NCBI RefSeq assembly: GCF_026745355.1
Contig: NC_079206.1
Span: 3,217,800 to 3,281,799, forward strand
DNA from: Beta vulgaris subsp. vulgaris
Taxonomy: Eukaryota > Streptophyta > Magnoliopsida > Caryophyllales > Amaranthaceae
Reading direction: 5' to 3'
Length of the DNA stretch: 64,000 nt
Shown: positions 1-10,459 of the stretch, piece after piece
How positions within the stretch are numbered: position 1 is the first letter of the stretch
Layout of the letters: each line of letters begins with the position of its first letter
Translations under genes and position numbers: made by a program
The notes under the pieces: generated by a model
Database searches by the model: none
What the model was told of the DNA's origin: nothing
What the model saw: the letters and a program-made list of their open reading frames with translations, nothing else

Positions 1-960
1 TTTAGTGGTGCATAAATTATATATTAAAGTTTTGTTTGAGTTTTTAAATAATTATCTGTAAACAGCTACTTTGACAGCTTCTTTTACCGAAAATCAATAT
101 TTTACACCGCTACTTGGACAGCTAACAACTAGCAGCTACACACCAACCACTAACAACTATCAGCATGTCCAGCACAGCTAACAGCTAAAAGCTATTACTA
201 CAACTATTATTCTCGAACACATCATGATAAAAGAAGAGAATGGCGGCTAAATATTGTCAAAGTTAGGAAGCTTTAATTTTGAAAATTCAAAACACACATT
301 GAAAAAGAAGAATTAGGTTGGTAATTAATTAAGCATTTATGACCCTAGGCCGATATGCATATGCAGTTATGCCATAGTTTATACTTACATATATATCATA
401 GTTTATAGAGTACATTAGTACTTCTACATCTTTGGTCTCCATACTCCAGCTTCCATTATATAATCTTCGGAAGAGTATAAAAAGGGGGGTTTGTGGGATA
501 ATAACAGAAAACAATTCCAATAAACTCAATTAATAAATTTAAGTGTCAGTTCTCTTTCTCTCTGCCCAACTTTCATAGGAATAATGCGATACTATAATTT
601 TATCTTGGAACAAGAAAATCAAATTCAGTAGTCAAATGGGCATAGACCCCTCGGTCGTAGAATTCAATTTTATATACTTCATTATTCAAAAAAAAAAAAA
701 TTAACTACTCTGCTTATCACTAAGTTCCATCTCGCTAGACTAATAGGCCTTCTCTTTTTATTTCATCAACTTGCTTTTTTTAAAAAAATAAGAGTAAGTA
801 ATAAGAATCAATCCCCATAACTTCTTAAAATCAAAAAGGAAAATGCTAACCAACTGAGTAATCCCTTACAACTTCAACTTGCTCCTTTTCTATAGATACC
901 AATATTATACAAAAAATTATTAAAAAAGACAGTCTAATTTTAATATAAAAGTAGACATAA
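1..960. other. AT-rich intergenic DNA, no gene seen
   Basis: The first kilobase is AT-rich non-coding sequence. Around 60-200 there is loose repetition of AACAGCTA/AACAACTA words. Short open frames here lack codon structure or any recognisable domain. I see no gene. Confidence 0.4.
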
Positions 961-1004
961 TCACTAATTTGATTAAGGTGATGTTTAGTTCACCTAAAAT
1001 TTTC

Positions 1005-1345
1005 TGATTTGAACATATCTGATCTGAACTTATTTTTTCTGATCTAGTCTGATCCGAACTGATCTGATCTGATTACAAAATCTTATCTTTTAGATTTTTC
1101 TCAATATATAAGAAAAAATATAGTCATGTGCGGTCTTAGCTTGTTTGATTCGTCTCAATGAATACTTTATTAATATTCAATTATTATAATTTTTACTAAT
1201 ATGTAATGAAAGATATAATGATTTTTAAATATAAGCATAATCTGAACTGATCTAATTTGATCTGATCTGATCTGAACTTTTTTTTTTTTATCTGATCTGA
1301 TCTGATTAAATCTGAAATAAGCAAAAATAAGGTGAGTTGAACATA
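1005..1345. repeat. GATCTGA-word repeat element (MITE-like)
   Basis: Two clusters of the pentamer GATCT/TCTGA (about 1010-1075 and 1235-1312) flank an AT-rich core. The core (about 1110-1170) carries the Stowaway-family words GTTTGATTCGTCTCAATG. The left border reads ATGTTTAGTTCACC and the right border GGTGAGTTGAACATAGCC, which are roughly inverted. A related cluster in the other orientation sits at 49095-49180 and ends GATGAACTAAACATAGCC. I infer a dispersed repeat family whose ends pair; the exact limits are uncertain. Confidence 0.45.
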
Positions 1346-1860
1346 GCCTAATTCTTTTTTTAATATTGTGCTTACCTTGCCTAATTTTAATTTAAAAATA
1401 ATCAGTCTCTTACAAGACAAACTCATATTATACTATTTAACTTAATTGGTAAAGTCTTGTAAGAGGATAGTACCTAAAACCTGATATCAAATTCCATTTA
1501 CATAGGTAAAATGATACAATGAAAAGATACATTTATGGTTAAAATTCCATTTACTCTTTTCTCCCTTTACTATCCCCAATTAGGCAATCACCTTAAAAGC
1601 TAGACTTAAACCATGTTGTTTGGTCACACTTTCAGTTCAATTTAGTTAAGTTTAGTTCAACTCATTTCACTTTATTTCAACTACTTTTTCTCTTATAGTT
1701 TTACTTCAACTCGATATAGTCTAAGTCCTTTCCTTACCTTTTGTCAACCCACTATGTATCTTCTATTTTCTTGTCCATTATCAATCTACTATTAACCAAC
1801 AAGGCTACAACCCTCTATTAACAAGATGACCCAATAATAACACAGTCTAAACTGATAACC

Positions 1861-2040
1861 ATGTACTCCCTCTTCTTTTTCTTTTTTTTTTATTTGGTAT
1901 ATTGTTGTTCCGATTTTCAATACGTTTTAACCCTTAATATCTCTTATTTTGTTTAAGTAAAAATTATAAAATTTGATATTATGAATATACCCGAGACGAA
2001 TCTAAAAAGACCGTAAATGACTATATAAGTACGTTGTTTT
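1861..2040. mobile_element. Stowaway-like MITE, degenerate
   Basis: The segment begins TACTCCCTC, the usual start of Stowaway elements in plants. It contains a core with GAGACGAATC (about 1992-2001) and ACTATATAAG that recurs in other MITEs of this window. The opposite end is not recognisable, so the right limit is approximate. Confidence 0.35.
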
Positions 2041-2049
2041 ACGCTTTAG

Positions 2050-2895
2050 CACCTTTTATTTATTTATTTTCAATTTTACCACCTTAAACTTTCCAACTCA
2101 CTAAAAATTACCACCTAGCTTGTGCTCCGACCAAGAATTCGGTGTGGGAGGGCCCACATTTGAAAAAAATCCTCTATTTTTTACACTATCTCCCCCCGAT
2201 TTCTTTCTCTTTCTTCCTTCCCCATTCTACTTTTCGTTTCTTACCTTCAATCCCCTTAAACTATTCATATTCTTACCTTCAACAACCTCTCTGTAAAAAT
2301 CATCAATTCCTCTTTGATTTTTACATATGTTCTTTTACACTCGATCTCCTCCACTTCATCCAAAAATCCAGAATATGAAACTCCTCTTTCTCCTTATTTG
2401 TTTTGACTTTTACAACTAGAGGAACTCCAAAGTTGCTTTTTGGGTGATTTTGAGAAAAAAAACTAATACATTATTTGCATATAATAATGAAGATTAATGA
2501 GAACCAAAACAAGCATTATGCTAAACAAACACCATAGATGTCCTAATTCATACCCAATATACCAATAAATTCAAAGTAGAGATCCCAAAAATTAAAGAAG
2601 AACACTAACCTATTAAATTGGGCTGAGAAATCATACCTTTAATAGTAGCAAAATCTCCAATTTCTCATTTGTCAAAGAAAAGGTAAGCACTAACTTGATT
2701 TAGGTTTCTATCAAGAAATTTGAGGTTTGAATAAAAAGGAAATGAAAAATCGAGGCTAAAGGGGAAAAAAGGGGAGGGGAACTAAACATAAAACAATTAT
2801 TTAGGCCCTTGTCGGATTCCTCGCCAGAGTTGAGTGAGAGTCGTGATTTTTAACGAATTGGAAACTTTAAGGTGGTAAAATTGAAAAAAAAGGTA
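2050..2895. mobile_element. DNA transposon with long terminal inverted repeats, non-coding
   Basis: The left end carries CAATTTTACCACCTTAAAC (from about 2070) and the right end carries GTTTAAGGTGG-type sequence (TTTAAGGTGGTAAAATTG, ending about 2885). They match as inverted repeats over roughly 25 bases with one or two mismatches, and more weakly beyond. The interior has no transposase-like frame. The long TIR would suit a Mutator-like non-autonomous element, but I could not find a clear 9-base target duplication. Confidence 0.5.
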
Positions 2896-2930
2896 TATTC
2901 TCTCTACATGTATTTTTGTTTAACTAAATC

Positions 2931-3183
2931 TAGAGGTGATCAAGGTGAGCCCAGTCCGAAAATGGACAGGATGTGGGCACGTCTTTTTGGCCCACGGTCC
3001 GTACTACAGATAACATAGAATTGGAAAAACTAGGCTAAATATCGATCTGATTCGGAAATATCTCGAAATAACAGGTTTTGGTGCGTTTTTTTACCCGAAC
3101 ATTAGCCTGACCTGCGATTTTGGACAAAAACGGACTACTTTTTTAGTCAAAGCATGGCCCAATTCGACCCATGATCACCTCTA
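2931..3183. mobile_element. hAT-like non-autonomous element
   Basis: The ends TAGAGGTGATCAAGG and CCATGATCACCTCTA are inverted copies. The interior is rich in GTCCG/CCCG words, like two other hAT-type elements in the window. The 8-base flanks (ACTAAATC and TTTGAGTC) agree at only half the positions, so the insertion is old or the flanks have drifted. Confidence 0.5.
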
Positions 3184-3389
3184 TTTGAGTCTATTGAATC
3201 TTATTTAAATTCAATTTTTATCTGAATTTTTAAGGACTAAACACATAAGGTTAAAAAAATAGGCTCAATGTTCATTACCCTCGTCTCTATTAAAACCTGG
3301 TCTGACAAACTGAGAGTGAGTGAGACTTGCCTGCCTTTCTCACATGACTTTCCTGCCATCATCATCTCTCGTCTAAACTCCACCCTCCC

Positions 3390-3516
3390 AAATTATCATC
3401 TCTTTCTCTCTCTCTCACTCCTTTCTACTCTCTCCCTTCCATCTCTATCTCTTTCTCAATATCCTCTCAAAGCTGAAAAGCTTCTTGTACCTTGAGATAT
3501 TCTGGCTCTCCCAACA
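3390..3516 (+). promoter_or_regulatory. CT-rich leader/promoter patch upstream of MAKR2-like gene
   Basis: About 70 bases of almost pure C and T (CTCTCTCTCACTCC and similar, around 3400-3470) lie just upstream of the MAKR2-like start codon. Such pyrimidine patches are common in plant core promoters and 5' leaders. No convincing TATA box is near, so transcription may start from a TATA-less promoter. This is inference from composition only. Confidence 0.35.
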
Positions 3517-5111
3517 ATGGAAGCTTTTAGCTTACTCAAGTACTGGAAATCCACTTCTGGTAATCTTGCTGCTCCACCTCAACAACTCCCTCTTCCTACC
3601 ACCACCACCACCACCACCACCGTTCTCACTTCCGACACTACCTCTAACGCTGCTGACGATGACGGTCCTTTCTTCGACTTGGAATTCGCCGTTCCTACTG
3701 AAGATGACGACAACGACAACGATAACGATAACGACGAGGAAGAAGATGATTACGAAGATGAAGATAACTTGAAAGAAGATAGAGAAACTGAAATTGATGA
3801 ACATGATGATGATGATGAAGATGAAAATGCTGAAGATGATGTGGAGGAGAGAGAATTGGAACCTGACCTTACATTCTCACCGTCTGATGACTTGTTTTTT
3901 AAAGGTAGGATACTTAGATTTGATGGTTCAGAGGAGATGATAAACTCTAGTAATAAAACCGGTCAGTTTGCGATTCCAGTATCGCTTGTTAAATCGGCGA
4001 CGAAGTTTCGTGTGTTTTTGCTAGGGTTAAAACGGTCAAAGTCTGAGTCTAAGCAAAATCAAAATCAAAATAAAGCGCCGGAAAATCAGCATGCGTCGAA
4101 GAAGTTATTTACCGTTAAATTCAAAGTGGAGGAGGTTCCGATTTTCTCTCTCCTAACTCGTGCTTCTTCGAATTCTAAGGTGAATTCAAATACCTCCATT
4201 AACAAAGAAGAAGAACAAGAAGGAGAAGAACAACAGAAATTGGATGGTTTAGGTTCGAACTCGGAATGTTCTGGAGATGAGAAGAAGAATAAGAAAGAGG
4301 TGGTGCAGAAATACTTGAAAATGGTGAAACCGTTGTATGTAAAAGTGTCGAAAAAGAAGCAAAGAGCGACGGTGGAGAGGAGAGAGAAAATGGCGGAAAA
4401 ACAGGGGTTGAATTTGAAGGTTATTGCGAAGAAACATTTAGGAAAAAGTAAATCGGCGGTTGTTCATTCTATGGTGCAGCAAAATACGACGTCGTCTAAG
4501 AGAAGAGATGATTCACTTTTGCAGCAACAAGATGGTATTCAAAGCGCTATTTTGCATTGTAAACGCTCCTTCAATTCCTCCAAAGGTATTTTTAACTTTT
4601 TTTTTTTTTTCGTATTTTCTCGTTCTAAAATAAATAAATAAAACGGTTATTTATTATGTGAGAGTTTTTTGGAAGAGGCATTTTATTTATTTTACATACT
4701 TTATCTGTTTCATTTTAAGAGTATGTTTTCTTCGACATAAAATAGTTAAAATGAACTGAACTGAACTGAAATGAATATGTGAAAGTAAAAGTATTATCCG
4801 CTGAACTGAACTGAATTGAACTAAAAGTAAGTTGGATAAAACAGGCCTAAAAGCAACAAATAGATATTATTTATAAGATGTAAAATATTTATTTGTTGCA
4901 TTTAGAATAAAACGGATATAATATATTCTTTGTACGGCAACGTATTGATTTTTTTTTTTTTTTTTAATTTAAAGATTTCTTAGACGGAGAGGAAGCGAGT
5001 TCGTTGTTACTGAGTCAGCTAGTGAATGACTCGTTGAATGAGCAGAAAGCGACAGTGGTGGTGGCGGCGGCGACGATGGAGGAGAAACAAAACGGCGTCG
5101 TTGCTGCGTAA
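3517..5111 (+). CDS. MAKR2: Membrane-associated kinase regulator, MAKR2-like (2 exons)
   Basis: Exons 3517-4585 and 4975-5111 join in phase to 401 residues. The donor is AAAG|GTATTT, and the acceptor follows a long T-tract (AAAG|ATTTC). Family marks are the start MEAFSLLKYWKS; an acidic D/E stretch at about residues 46-115; the block SDDLFFKGRIL near 123; a lysine-rich region at about 255-325 that in this family acts as a membrane hook; and the C-terminal motif DDSLLQQQDGIQSAILHCKR (about 331-350), followed by SFNSSKDFL across the splice junction. MAKR proteins are plant-specific, plasma-membrane-associated regulators of receptor kinases, related to BKI1. Exon 1 read through into the intron would give a false 374-residue protein ending in a run of phenylalanines. 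A poly-threonine tract near residue 30 is unusual and may vary in length. MAKR2 is preferred over other MAKRs because of the N-terminus and the synteny with RBOHF. Confidence 0.9.
4745..4858. repeat. Short TGAAC/TTCAG-family element in MAKR2 intron
   Basis: TGAACTGAACTGAACTGAAA and GCTGAACTGAACTGAATTG clusters end with AAAACAGGCCTAAAAG, the inverse of the GGCCTGTT border of the 36744 element. It lies within the single intron of the MAKR2-like gene. Confidence 0.55.
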
Positions 5112-5194
5112 CATGGGAGGCGACAAGGGTAGTATTGTAAATTATTAGAAGTTTAGGGTGCACAAAGTAAAATTAGGGAAAAGGAGAGGTCAGT

Positions 5195-5200
5195 AATAAA
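5195..5200 (+). terminator. Candidate polyadenylation signal of MAKR2-like gene
   Basis: A canonical AATAAA hexamer lies 84 bases after the stop codon at 5109-5111. The distance suits a plant 3' UTR, but plant polyadenylation signals are loose and no transcript evidence is available. Confidence 0.4.
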
Positions 5201-5611
5201 AAAGTTACTGTTGCACTGTGAAGAAGGAAAAATGGGGGAGCATCTTTTTTTTTAGTGCAAGTGAGTAACACAAATCTGAAATCTGTATGTTTTGTCACGA
5301 GTTATAAGTTCTGAATTTTCACCAGAGCTATGATATGATATGATATTGATAAGTAGTAGTAGTAGAATCATAGAATGGTCTCTATCTAAAAGTAACTCAA
5401 AAAATAGGGAGTACATCAATTATGAAATGTGATTCCTCCTTTTTACTGCCAAGAGTTAGTGATTAGTAGTAGTCTATGATTCGTATCATAAAGAAAAAGT
5501 TGTAAGGTAGTCTGTGTTACATCAACGTTATTTTGTATGTATATGTCATTTAATAGTTAGGGGGAGTTCATGTTTGGAAACTTTACTCTTGCAAGTTGCA
5601 TGTTGCATGCA

Positions 5612-5787
5612 ATTTTTTTTTTTTTTTTTTTTGTTTTTGCACCCGGTTCATCCTTCGGGCTACATTCGGATCAAGCCAAGTTCGGAGTGGTTAGGTTTCA
5701 TTCCTCTCTCAAGGGTGTTGCAGGGATTCAAACTCGAGTCCGTCCTACCAAAGCCAATCCCCATCACCACTGGGCCAACACTTACTT
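5612..5787 (-). mobile_element. tRNA-derived SINE, reverse orientation
   Basis: Read on the minus strand, the element starts with an A-box-like GTGTTGGCCCAGTGGTG and a B-box-like GGACTCGAGTTTGAATCC. It ends in a poly(A) tract, seen as a run of about 20 T at 5613-5632 on the plus strand. That is the layout of a Pol III-transcribed SINE. Its 5' end abuts one copy of a direct repeat described separately. Confidence 0.7.
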
Positions 5788-6300
5788 GGTTTGGTGATGT
5801 AGGTATGTAACTCTACTTTTGACATATTGAAGGCCAACCTTTTTGTTTATTTTATACTAATGGTAATGGATTGTGGTCCATAACTAGGGGTTCCAATGTA
5901 CGAAATTTTGTAGCATTCATCTACAAGGTATTCTCTATGTTCTTTTTATCATTCACGTCTCTCAATGTACCTTTTTGAATTTAAATATCTTTTATTATAT
6001 ATTAGTAAAAAAATATAACGATTGAATATTAATAATGGGCAATTGAGATGAATCAAATAAGTTTTCACGTGACTATATTTTTTTTTATAAATTGAAAAAA
6101 AAAAAGTAAAAAGATTTTCTCTAAGTATAAATAGTGTTAAGATTTCAAGTGAGAAAGATTAAAAAAAAATAGAAAGAGTTTTGTGTCTAATATGGGTTTG
6201 GTGATGTAACGCTACTTTTGACATATTGAAGCCCAACCTTTTTGTTTATTTCATACTAATGGTAATGGATCGTGGTCCATAACTATGGGTTCCAATGTAC
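5788..6300 (+). repeat. Direct repeat pair flanking a Stowaway-like remnant
   Basis: Segments 5788-5901 and 6195-6300 are near-identical; both start GGTTTGGTGATGTA and end GGTTCCAATGTAC. Between them, about 5935-6180, lies an AT-rich sequence with the MITE core words GAGATGAATCAAATAAG and GTGACTATATTT. A local duplication with a nested MITE explains the arrangement. Confidence 0.6.
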
Positions 6301-6329
6301 ATACATGTACGAGGTATTGTTGAATAGTA

Positions 6330-7235
6330 CTTTTTTTTTTTTTTTTTGGTGAACTACGGATGAAATATATTAAACAAGTTTACGGCATAAGCCTCATTAC
6401 AAAGTCTGTCCATAAGTTCAAAATGTAACTAGGGGGGTGGGGATAAGCCTAGTTACATTAATTTCTAACACATCCTTCCGCCCTTTCTTGGCTAGTTTAT
6501 CCGCAACGGTATTGTACATTCTTGGGCAATATTGGGCCTTCATCTGCTGGAAGTAGTGGCTGTGATCCCTGCATGTCATAGAATGTGATCAAAATTGGGA
6601 GTTGTTTGGTTAGAATTTGTCAATAACTTAATCGCTTTCGAGCAGTCCGAAAAAATGCTTAAGTGTGATACTCCATGATCCTTAGCAATGGAGAGCGCCC
6701 ACATGATTCCTTGAAGCTCTGCATGAAGACTATCATTTGCATATAATTTTCGTTGGAAACCCAAGATCCATTGCCCTGTGTTATCAAATAAAAAGCCAGC
6801 AATACACGAAGGGTCCGAGAGGTTAGTAAAAGAAGCATCGACCATGATGTTCGACCAAGGGGCGGGGTTTATCATTCCAAAGGAAGGATGGGGTTGAAGA
6901 TGAGCAGGTGAGGTGTTGGCTTTTGTGAATTCAATAGCATTTCGGTTGGCGATTTGGATAATGTTGTTTGGATGAGGGATGGGTGAATTTTCGAAAACTT
7001 TTTTATTGCGCTGCGCCCAGATTTCCCAACACAAGAAAGCAAAAAAGGTGCTTGAGGTGGTTTCATTGATTAGAGTATTGTCTCGCAAATGATGAGCTAT
7101 CCACTCTGATTGATTGTGGGTTCGGATACTAGATCTAGTCCAGACTTGAGTAGCTACTGTACAATCTCTAAGCATATGAAGGGATGTTTCCTCATACTGC
7201 GAGCACAATGGGCATAGAGGAGATCCAATTATGTT
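6330..7235 (-). pseudogene. 5'-truncated LINE: zf-RVT tail, RNase H domain and poly(A) end
   Basis: The minus-strand frame 7208-6576 begins in a zinc-binding zf-RVT region (CPLCSQYEE, HMLRDC). It continues with the connector WEIWAQRNKKVFEN and enters an RNase H-like (RVT_3) domain: VDASFT, a conserved E in HAELQGIMWAL, and FSDCSKAIKLL. The frame breaks near 6578 but resumes in another frame with HYFQQMKAQYCPRMYN and TVADKLAKKGRK, the normal end of that domain, so one frameshift inactivated it. A 3' UTR and a run of T at 6331-6347 (poly(A) on the minus strand) complete the 3' end of a non-LTR retrotransposon. The reverse transcriptase core and ORF1 are absent. I found no clear target-site duplication. 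Confidence 0.85.
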
Positions 7236-7239
7236 CCTT

Positions 7240-8085
7240 TGGTCGAAAACCTCAACCCAAACCCGACCTTATATTTTTCGGGTTGACCCGAAACCAACCC
7301 AAAATGATCTGAAATAAAAATCTAAATATCCAATGACAAAAAAAAAAGTTGCCAACTTAATTAAGAAAGTTAATGTACATGTACTATTTTTAAATTTCAA
7401 CATTCAAAGTCGGAATTTTCAGGTTGAAGTTAGTTGGGCTTAGCCCAATATTATAACCTTGTGTATACTCTTGTGTATGGAGCAAAATGGCGCTCATCCT
7501 TCCTTGATCACATATGAGCAGAGAGCACTAATATATTTCTTGGTCACCAACAAAACAAAAACAAAAATTCCTAAACTCACAAGTCATAACTCCTAAATCC
7601 TAATCATAGAGTTGATGTTACATTATATAGTACCATGGTCGTAATCTATTCTATCATTTTCTTTCAATTTTTGAATAAACATTTGGTGATTCTTTTTGTC
7701 TCCTTCTAGTAAGATTTTGGCCCCACCGAAGTGCTTTCCTACCAAAGTAAATGCAACTTTGACTATTCCACGTTTCCACCCTTGCCGAAAGCCTTTTAAA
7801 GTTTTGTCCTCTTTCACATTTAACCTGCATCCTCTCAACTCTAATAAAGATAACTAGTCCTCTCAACCCTAATCTTTATACACTTAATTTAGTTGTTGGA
7901 TCTCGACAATAACCAAGGTAATTTAATAAGATAAAAGAGAAATATAATATGGGTCGACATTATATCATAAACAAAAGTTATAATTTAATGTTAATATCAT
8001 GATATTTACACCGATATATTAAAAGGCGTTTCTATCAGAGGAAGTAGGAACGGTACCATATGATACTCTCCAGCATATGTGTCAC
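7240..8085. other. Intergenic stretch with CCCGAAACC-type repeat words
   Basis: From 7240 to 7450 there are opposed words (ACCCGAAACC, GGTTGACCCG, TTGGGCTTAGCCCAA) like those in the hAT-type elements elsewhere, but no matched termini. The rest to 8085 is plain AT-rich DNA. Overlapping open frames on the minus strand around 7620-7870 have no domain I recognise. Confidence 0.3.
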
Positions 8086-8482
8086 TAGGGGTGTGCACCG
8101 GTTCAGGACCTGATCGGACCTGAAACGGCTAGATCGGTGGACCGGAATCTATCCGCCTTTTTCTTGGACCGGGATCGGAAAAATCCCGGTCCGGTCTGGT
8201 CTTGGACCGGTTGGACCGGAATCTATATTTTTTTAAAAGAAAAATCTTTTTTATTTTATTTAAATATATTTATAGATTAGATATATTAAAAATTAATATT
8301 TTTAATAACAATAATCCTAAAGTAATAAATAGTAGGTTTTAAAATTTCTAACCTTTTAACATATAAACTAAAATAATAGAAATTTCGTTCCAACCGGTCC
8401 GGACTGTAATATTCTGGGTATGGACCGAACCATACCAGAAACCCAAAATCGGGAATTTTTGTTGACCGAGGACCGGACCACA
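8086..8482. mobile_element. hAT-like element, right end missing
   Basis: The left end TAGGGGTGTGCACC and the interior GGACCGG/CCGGTCC words match the complete element at 25656-26072. The two share the AT-rich middle with TAATAAATAGTAGGTTTT. The copy stops after GAGGACCGGACCAC without the inverted end, so it is truncated. Confidence 0.65.
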
Positions 8483-8867
8483 ATTAAAGATAATATTGTC
8501 GAAAGAAGAGCATTAGAGTGTGTGAAACAACAAATGGTGCATGTATTGTGAAACAGAGGTAGTATAAATTAAGAGGTTGCAGTTCGAAATCTCTTTGTAT
8601 GTAAATATTCTGATCATTTTATAAGGAAATGTTATGTTATATTATAAATGCCATGTTGGAGAGGGATTCAAATTGAATTGAGCCCTCAAAAACCAAACAC
8701 CCCACCACTGAATATACCACCCTGCACTTTCTGTCACTATTATCAAAAATTGCATTATTCCTTTGATCCTTGATCGTGAGAAAGTTTAGTATTCAAATTG
8801 ATTTGAGTTATTTGAGTGTCATGTTCAAGATTTTAATGTTTTAGAAACACTACAACCACACATCCTT

Positions 8868-9262
8868 CTGACATCTTTAATGCCTTATGGGCGCGTCTTG
8901 ATTTCATTGTCAAACAGTAGATATATGGCACTATTTCTTCAGATCTATTACAAAACGTTCTTTGCCATGGAGATTTTGCACGACAACTTTAGGACAAATT
9001 GAAGGGAATTTTTGTGGATAACAAACATACTCCGACATTATTTCTTGAAAATCAATTTAACTCTGCTCACTTGTGCAATTTTCTGATGTTCCATCCTATT
9101 GCACCCAATTAAAGAATTTGAAATATCAACTTGATGCCAACCTTGATCAACCTTTTTTGAAGCAATAACTAGTTCTTAATCTTGTTTCCAGTCCCATCAA
9201 TACTGACTTCGATGTTGTGGCAACGGTGATACAACAAACGGAACCTTTACATTCGTTTAAAT
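8868..9262 (+). pseudogene. Ty1-Copia gag fragment, inactivated
   Basis: Conceptual translation gives NALWARLDFIVKQ-stop-IYG, then DKLKGIFVDNKHTPTLFLEN and QFNSAHLCNF. After a frameshift it gives DVPSYCTQLKNLKYQLDAN, and after another FDVVATVIQQTEPL. This is the gag (UBN2/retrotran_gag) domain of plant Copia retrotransposons. Two TAG stops stand where tryptophan codons would be expected, and there are at least two frameshifts. No LTR, protease or integrase is nearby. The fragment is a dead remnant. Confidence 0.8.
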
Positions 9263-9501
9263 TAATCTAAATAGGTCTCCTAATATGTATATGACTATCC
9301 TTAGGATGTAAAATTGAAAATATTGACCGATGGTCATCACTCCAACAGTTCAATAACGGAGTTTCTCTAATTCTAGCAAACTTATTTTAATTTGTTAGAA
9401 CTTAAAATCAGTAAAAAGAAATGTTAATAGATGAAAACAACCTAAACCAGTAATCTAAGTTCCTGACAAATCGCATAAATTGTTGGACTCGACATATTTA
9501 T

Positions 9502-9732
9502 ATGGATGGTAAATTTCAAATTTTAAAGAGAATGGATGCTGAAAACAAAGATTTGATGAAACTTGGATATACTAATCATGAGGCTGATAATTTAAGGGAA
9601 GTGTCATGTGGCCCCAATTCCCCAATTCATTCGATTCCCTTCCAAGCGGAAAGTGGTGCTCTATTTCCGTTGAAATATCATTGGAGTAAGAAGTGGCAAA
9701 ATCCTGAGCTTGACGTCAATGTTGATGCCTAG
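9502..9732 (+). other. Unrecognised 76-codon open frame
   Basis: The frame encodes MDGKFQILKRMDAENKDLMK and continues to ELDVNVDA. Its composition is not obviously low-complexity, but I recognise no domain. It lies between a Copia gag remnant and a Stowaway MITE, so it is more likely retroelement debris or chance than a host gene. Confidence 0.2.
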
Positions 9733-9766
9733 CTACACATCGTAGAAATTTATTGATAATATTCTA

Positions 9767-10099
9767 CTCCCTCCGTCCCAAAATATAGTTCCCATTTCCC
9801 TTTTTTCACGGTAATTTATGCAAGTTGGGATAGTAAAGATTTTTTGTTTATTTAAATAAATATTGTATGAGAAAAGATGATTTTAGGAGAGAGAATGGAG
9901 ATAATTGGTGAAAGAGCATTAATTGTAACATTTTGGTTGAATAAACAAAGCAAAAAACAAAATTCAAGAAGCAAATAAATGATGGGACACGATTTTTCTA
10001 GACAAATTACGGAAAAATGTGGAATTAAATATGGAAATGAGAACTATATTTTGGGACACCCAAAATGAAAATAGGAACTATATTTTGGGACGGAGGGAG
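9767..10099. mobile_element. Stowaway MITE, intact
   Basis: The element starts CTCCCTCCGTCCCAAAATAT and ends with its inverted copy (ATATTTTGGGACGGAGGGAG). It is flanked on both sides by TA (9765-9766 and 10100-10101), the Tc1/mariner-type target duplication. The ends match over about 27 bases, so the insertion is fairly young. It has no coding capacity. Confidence 0.9.
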
Positions 10100-10181
10100 T
10101 ATTATGTTTATAAGAATGAAAGTGCAAAGTCTTAGCAATATAAATATATAAAAACTCCCATTGCATGAAAGTGCCTTAGAG

Positions 10182-10450
10182 TAGAAGTGATCATGGGCTG
10201 GGCCGGGCCGGGCCGGGCCGCATCTAAAAAAATTATCTGTTGATCTTGTCGTGCCTAGTTAAAATTCGGGTCAAATTTTTGTACCAAAACTCGCTATTTC
10301 GGGCCAAAACATAGGCTAAAAAGTCAATTTTGGCTCGTATAAAGAAAAAAAATCGGACCGGACCGGACCAAACCGCGGATCAAAAAAATCTGCACAAAGC
10401 CACCCAAAAATCGGGCCGGATCCGCGGCCAGGCTGGAGTTGATCGGTCTA
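10182..10450. mobile_element. hAT-like non-autonomous element (first of an adjacent pair)
   Basis: The ends TAGAAGTGATCA and TGATCGGTCTA are imperfect inverted repeats. The flanks CCTTAGAG and CCTTGGAG (10174-10181 and 10451-10458) form an 8-base target duplication with one mismatch. The interior has a GGGCC array (GGGCCGGGCCGGGCCG) and CGGACCGGACC words typical of this family in the window. It contains no transposase. Confidence 0.6.
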
Positions 10451-10459
10451 CCTTGGAGT

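Noticed and set aside
3532..3804. Minus-strand open frame across MAKR2 exon 1
   Set aside because: It is the shadow of the acidic and poly-threonine coding repeats on the other strand. The plus-strand protein matches a known family across both exons.
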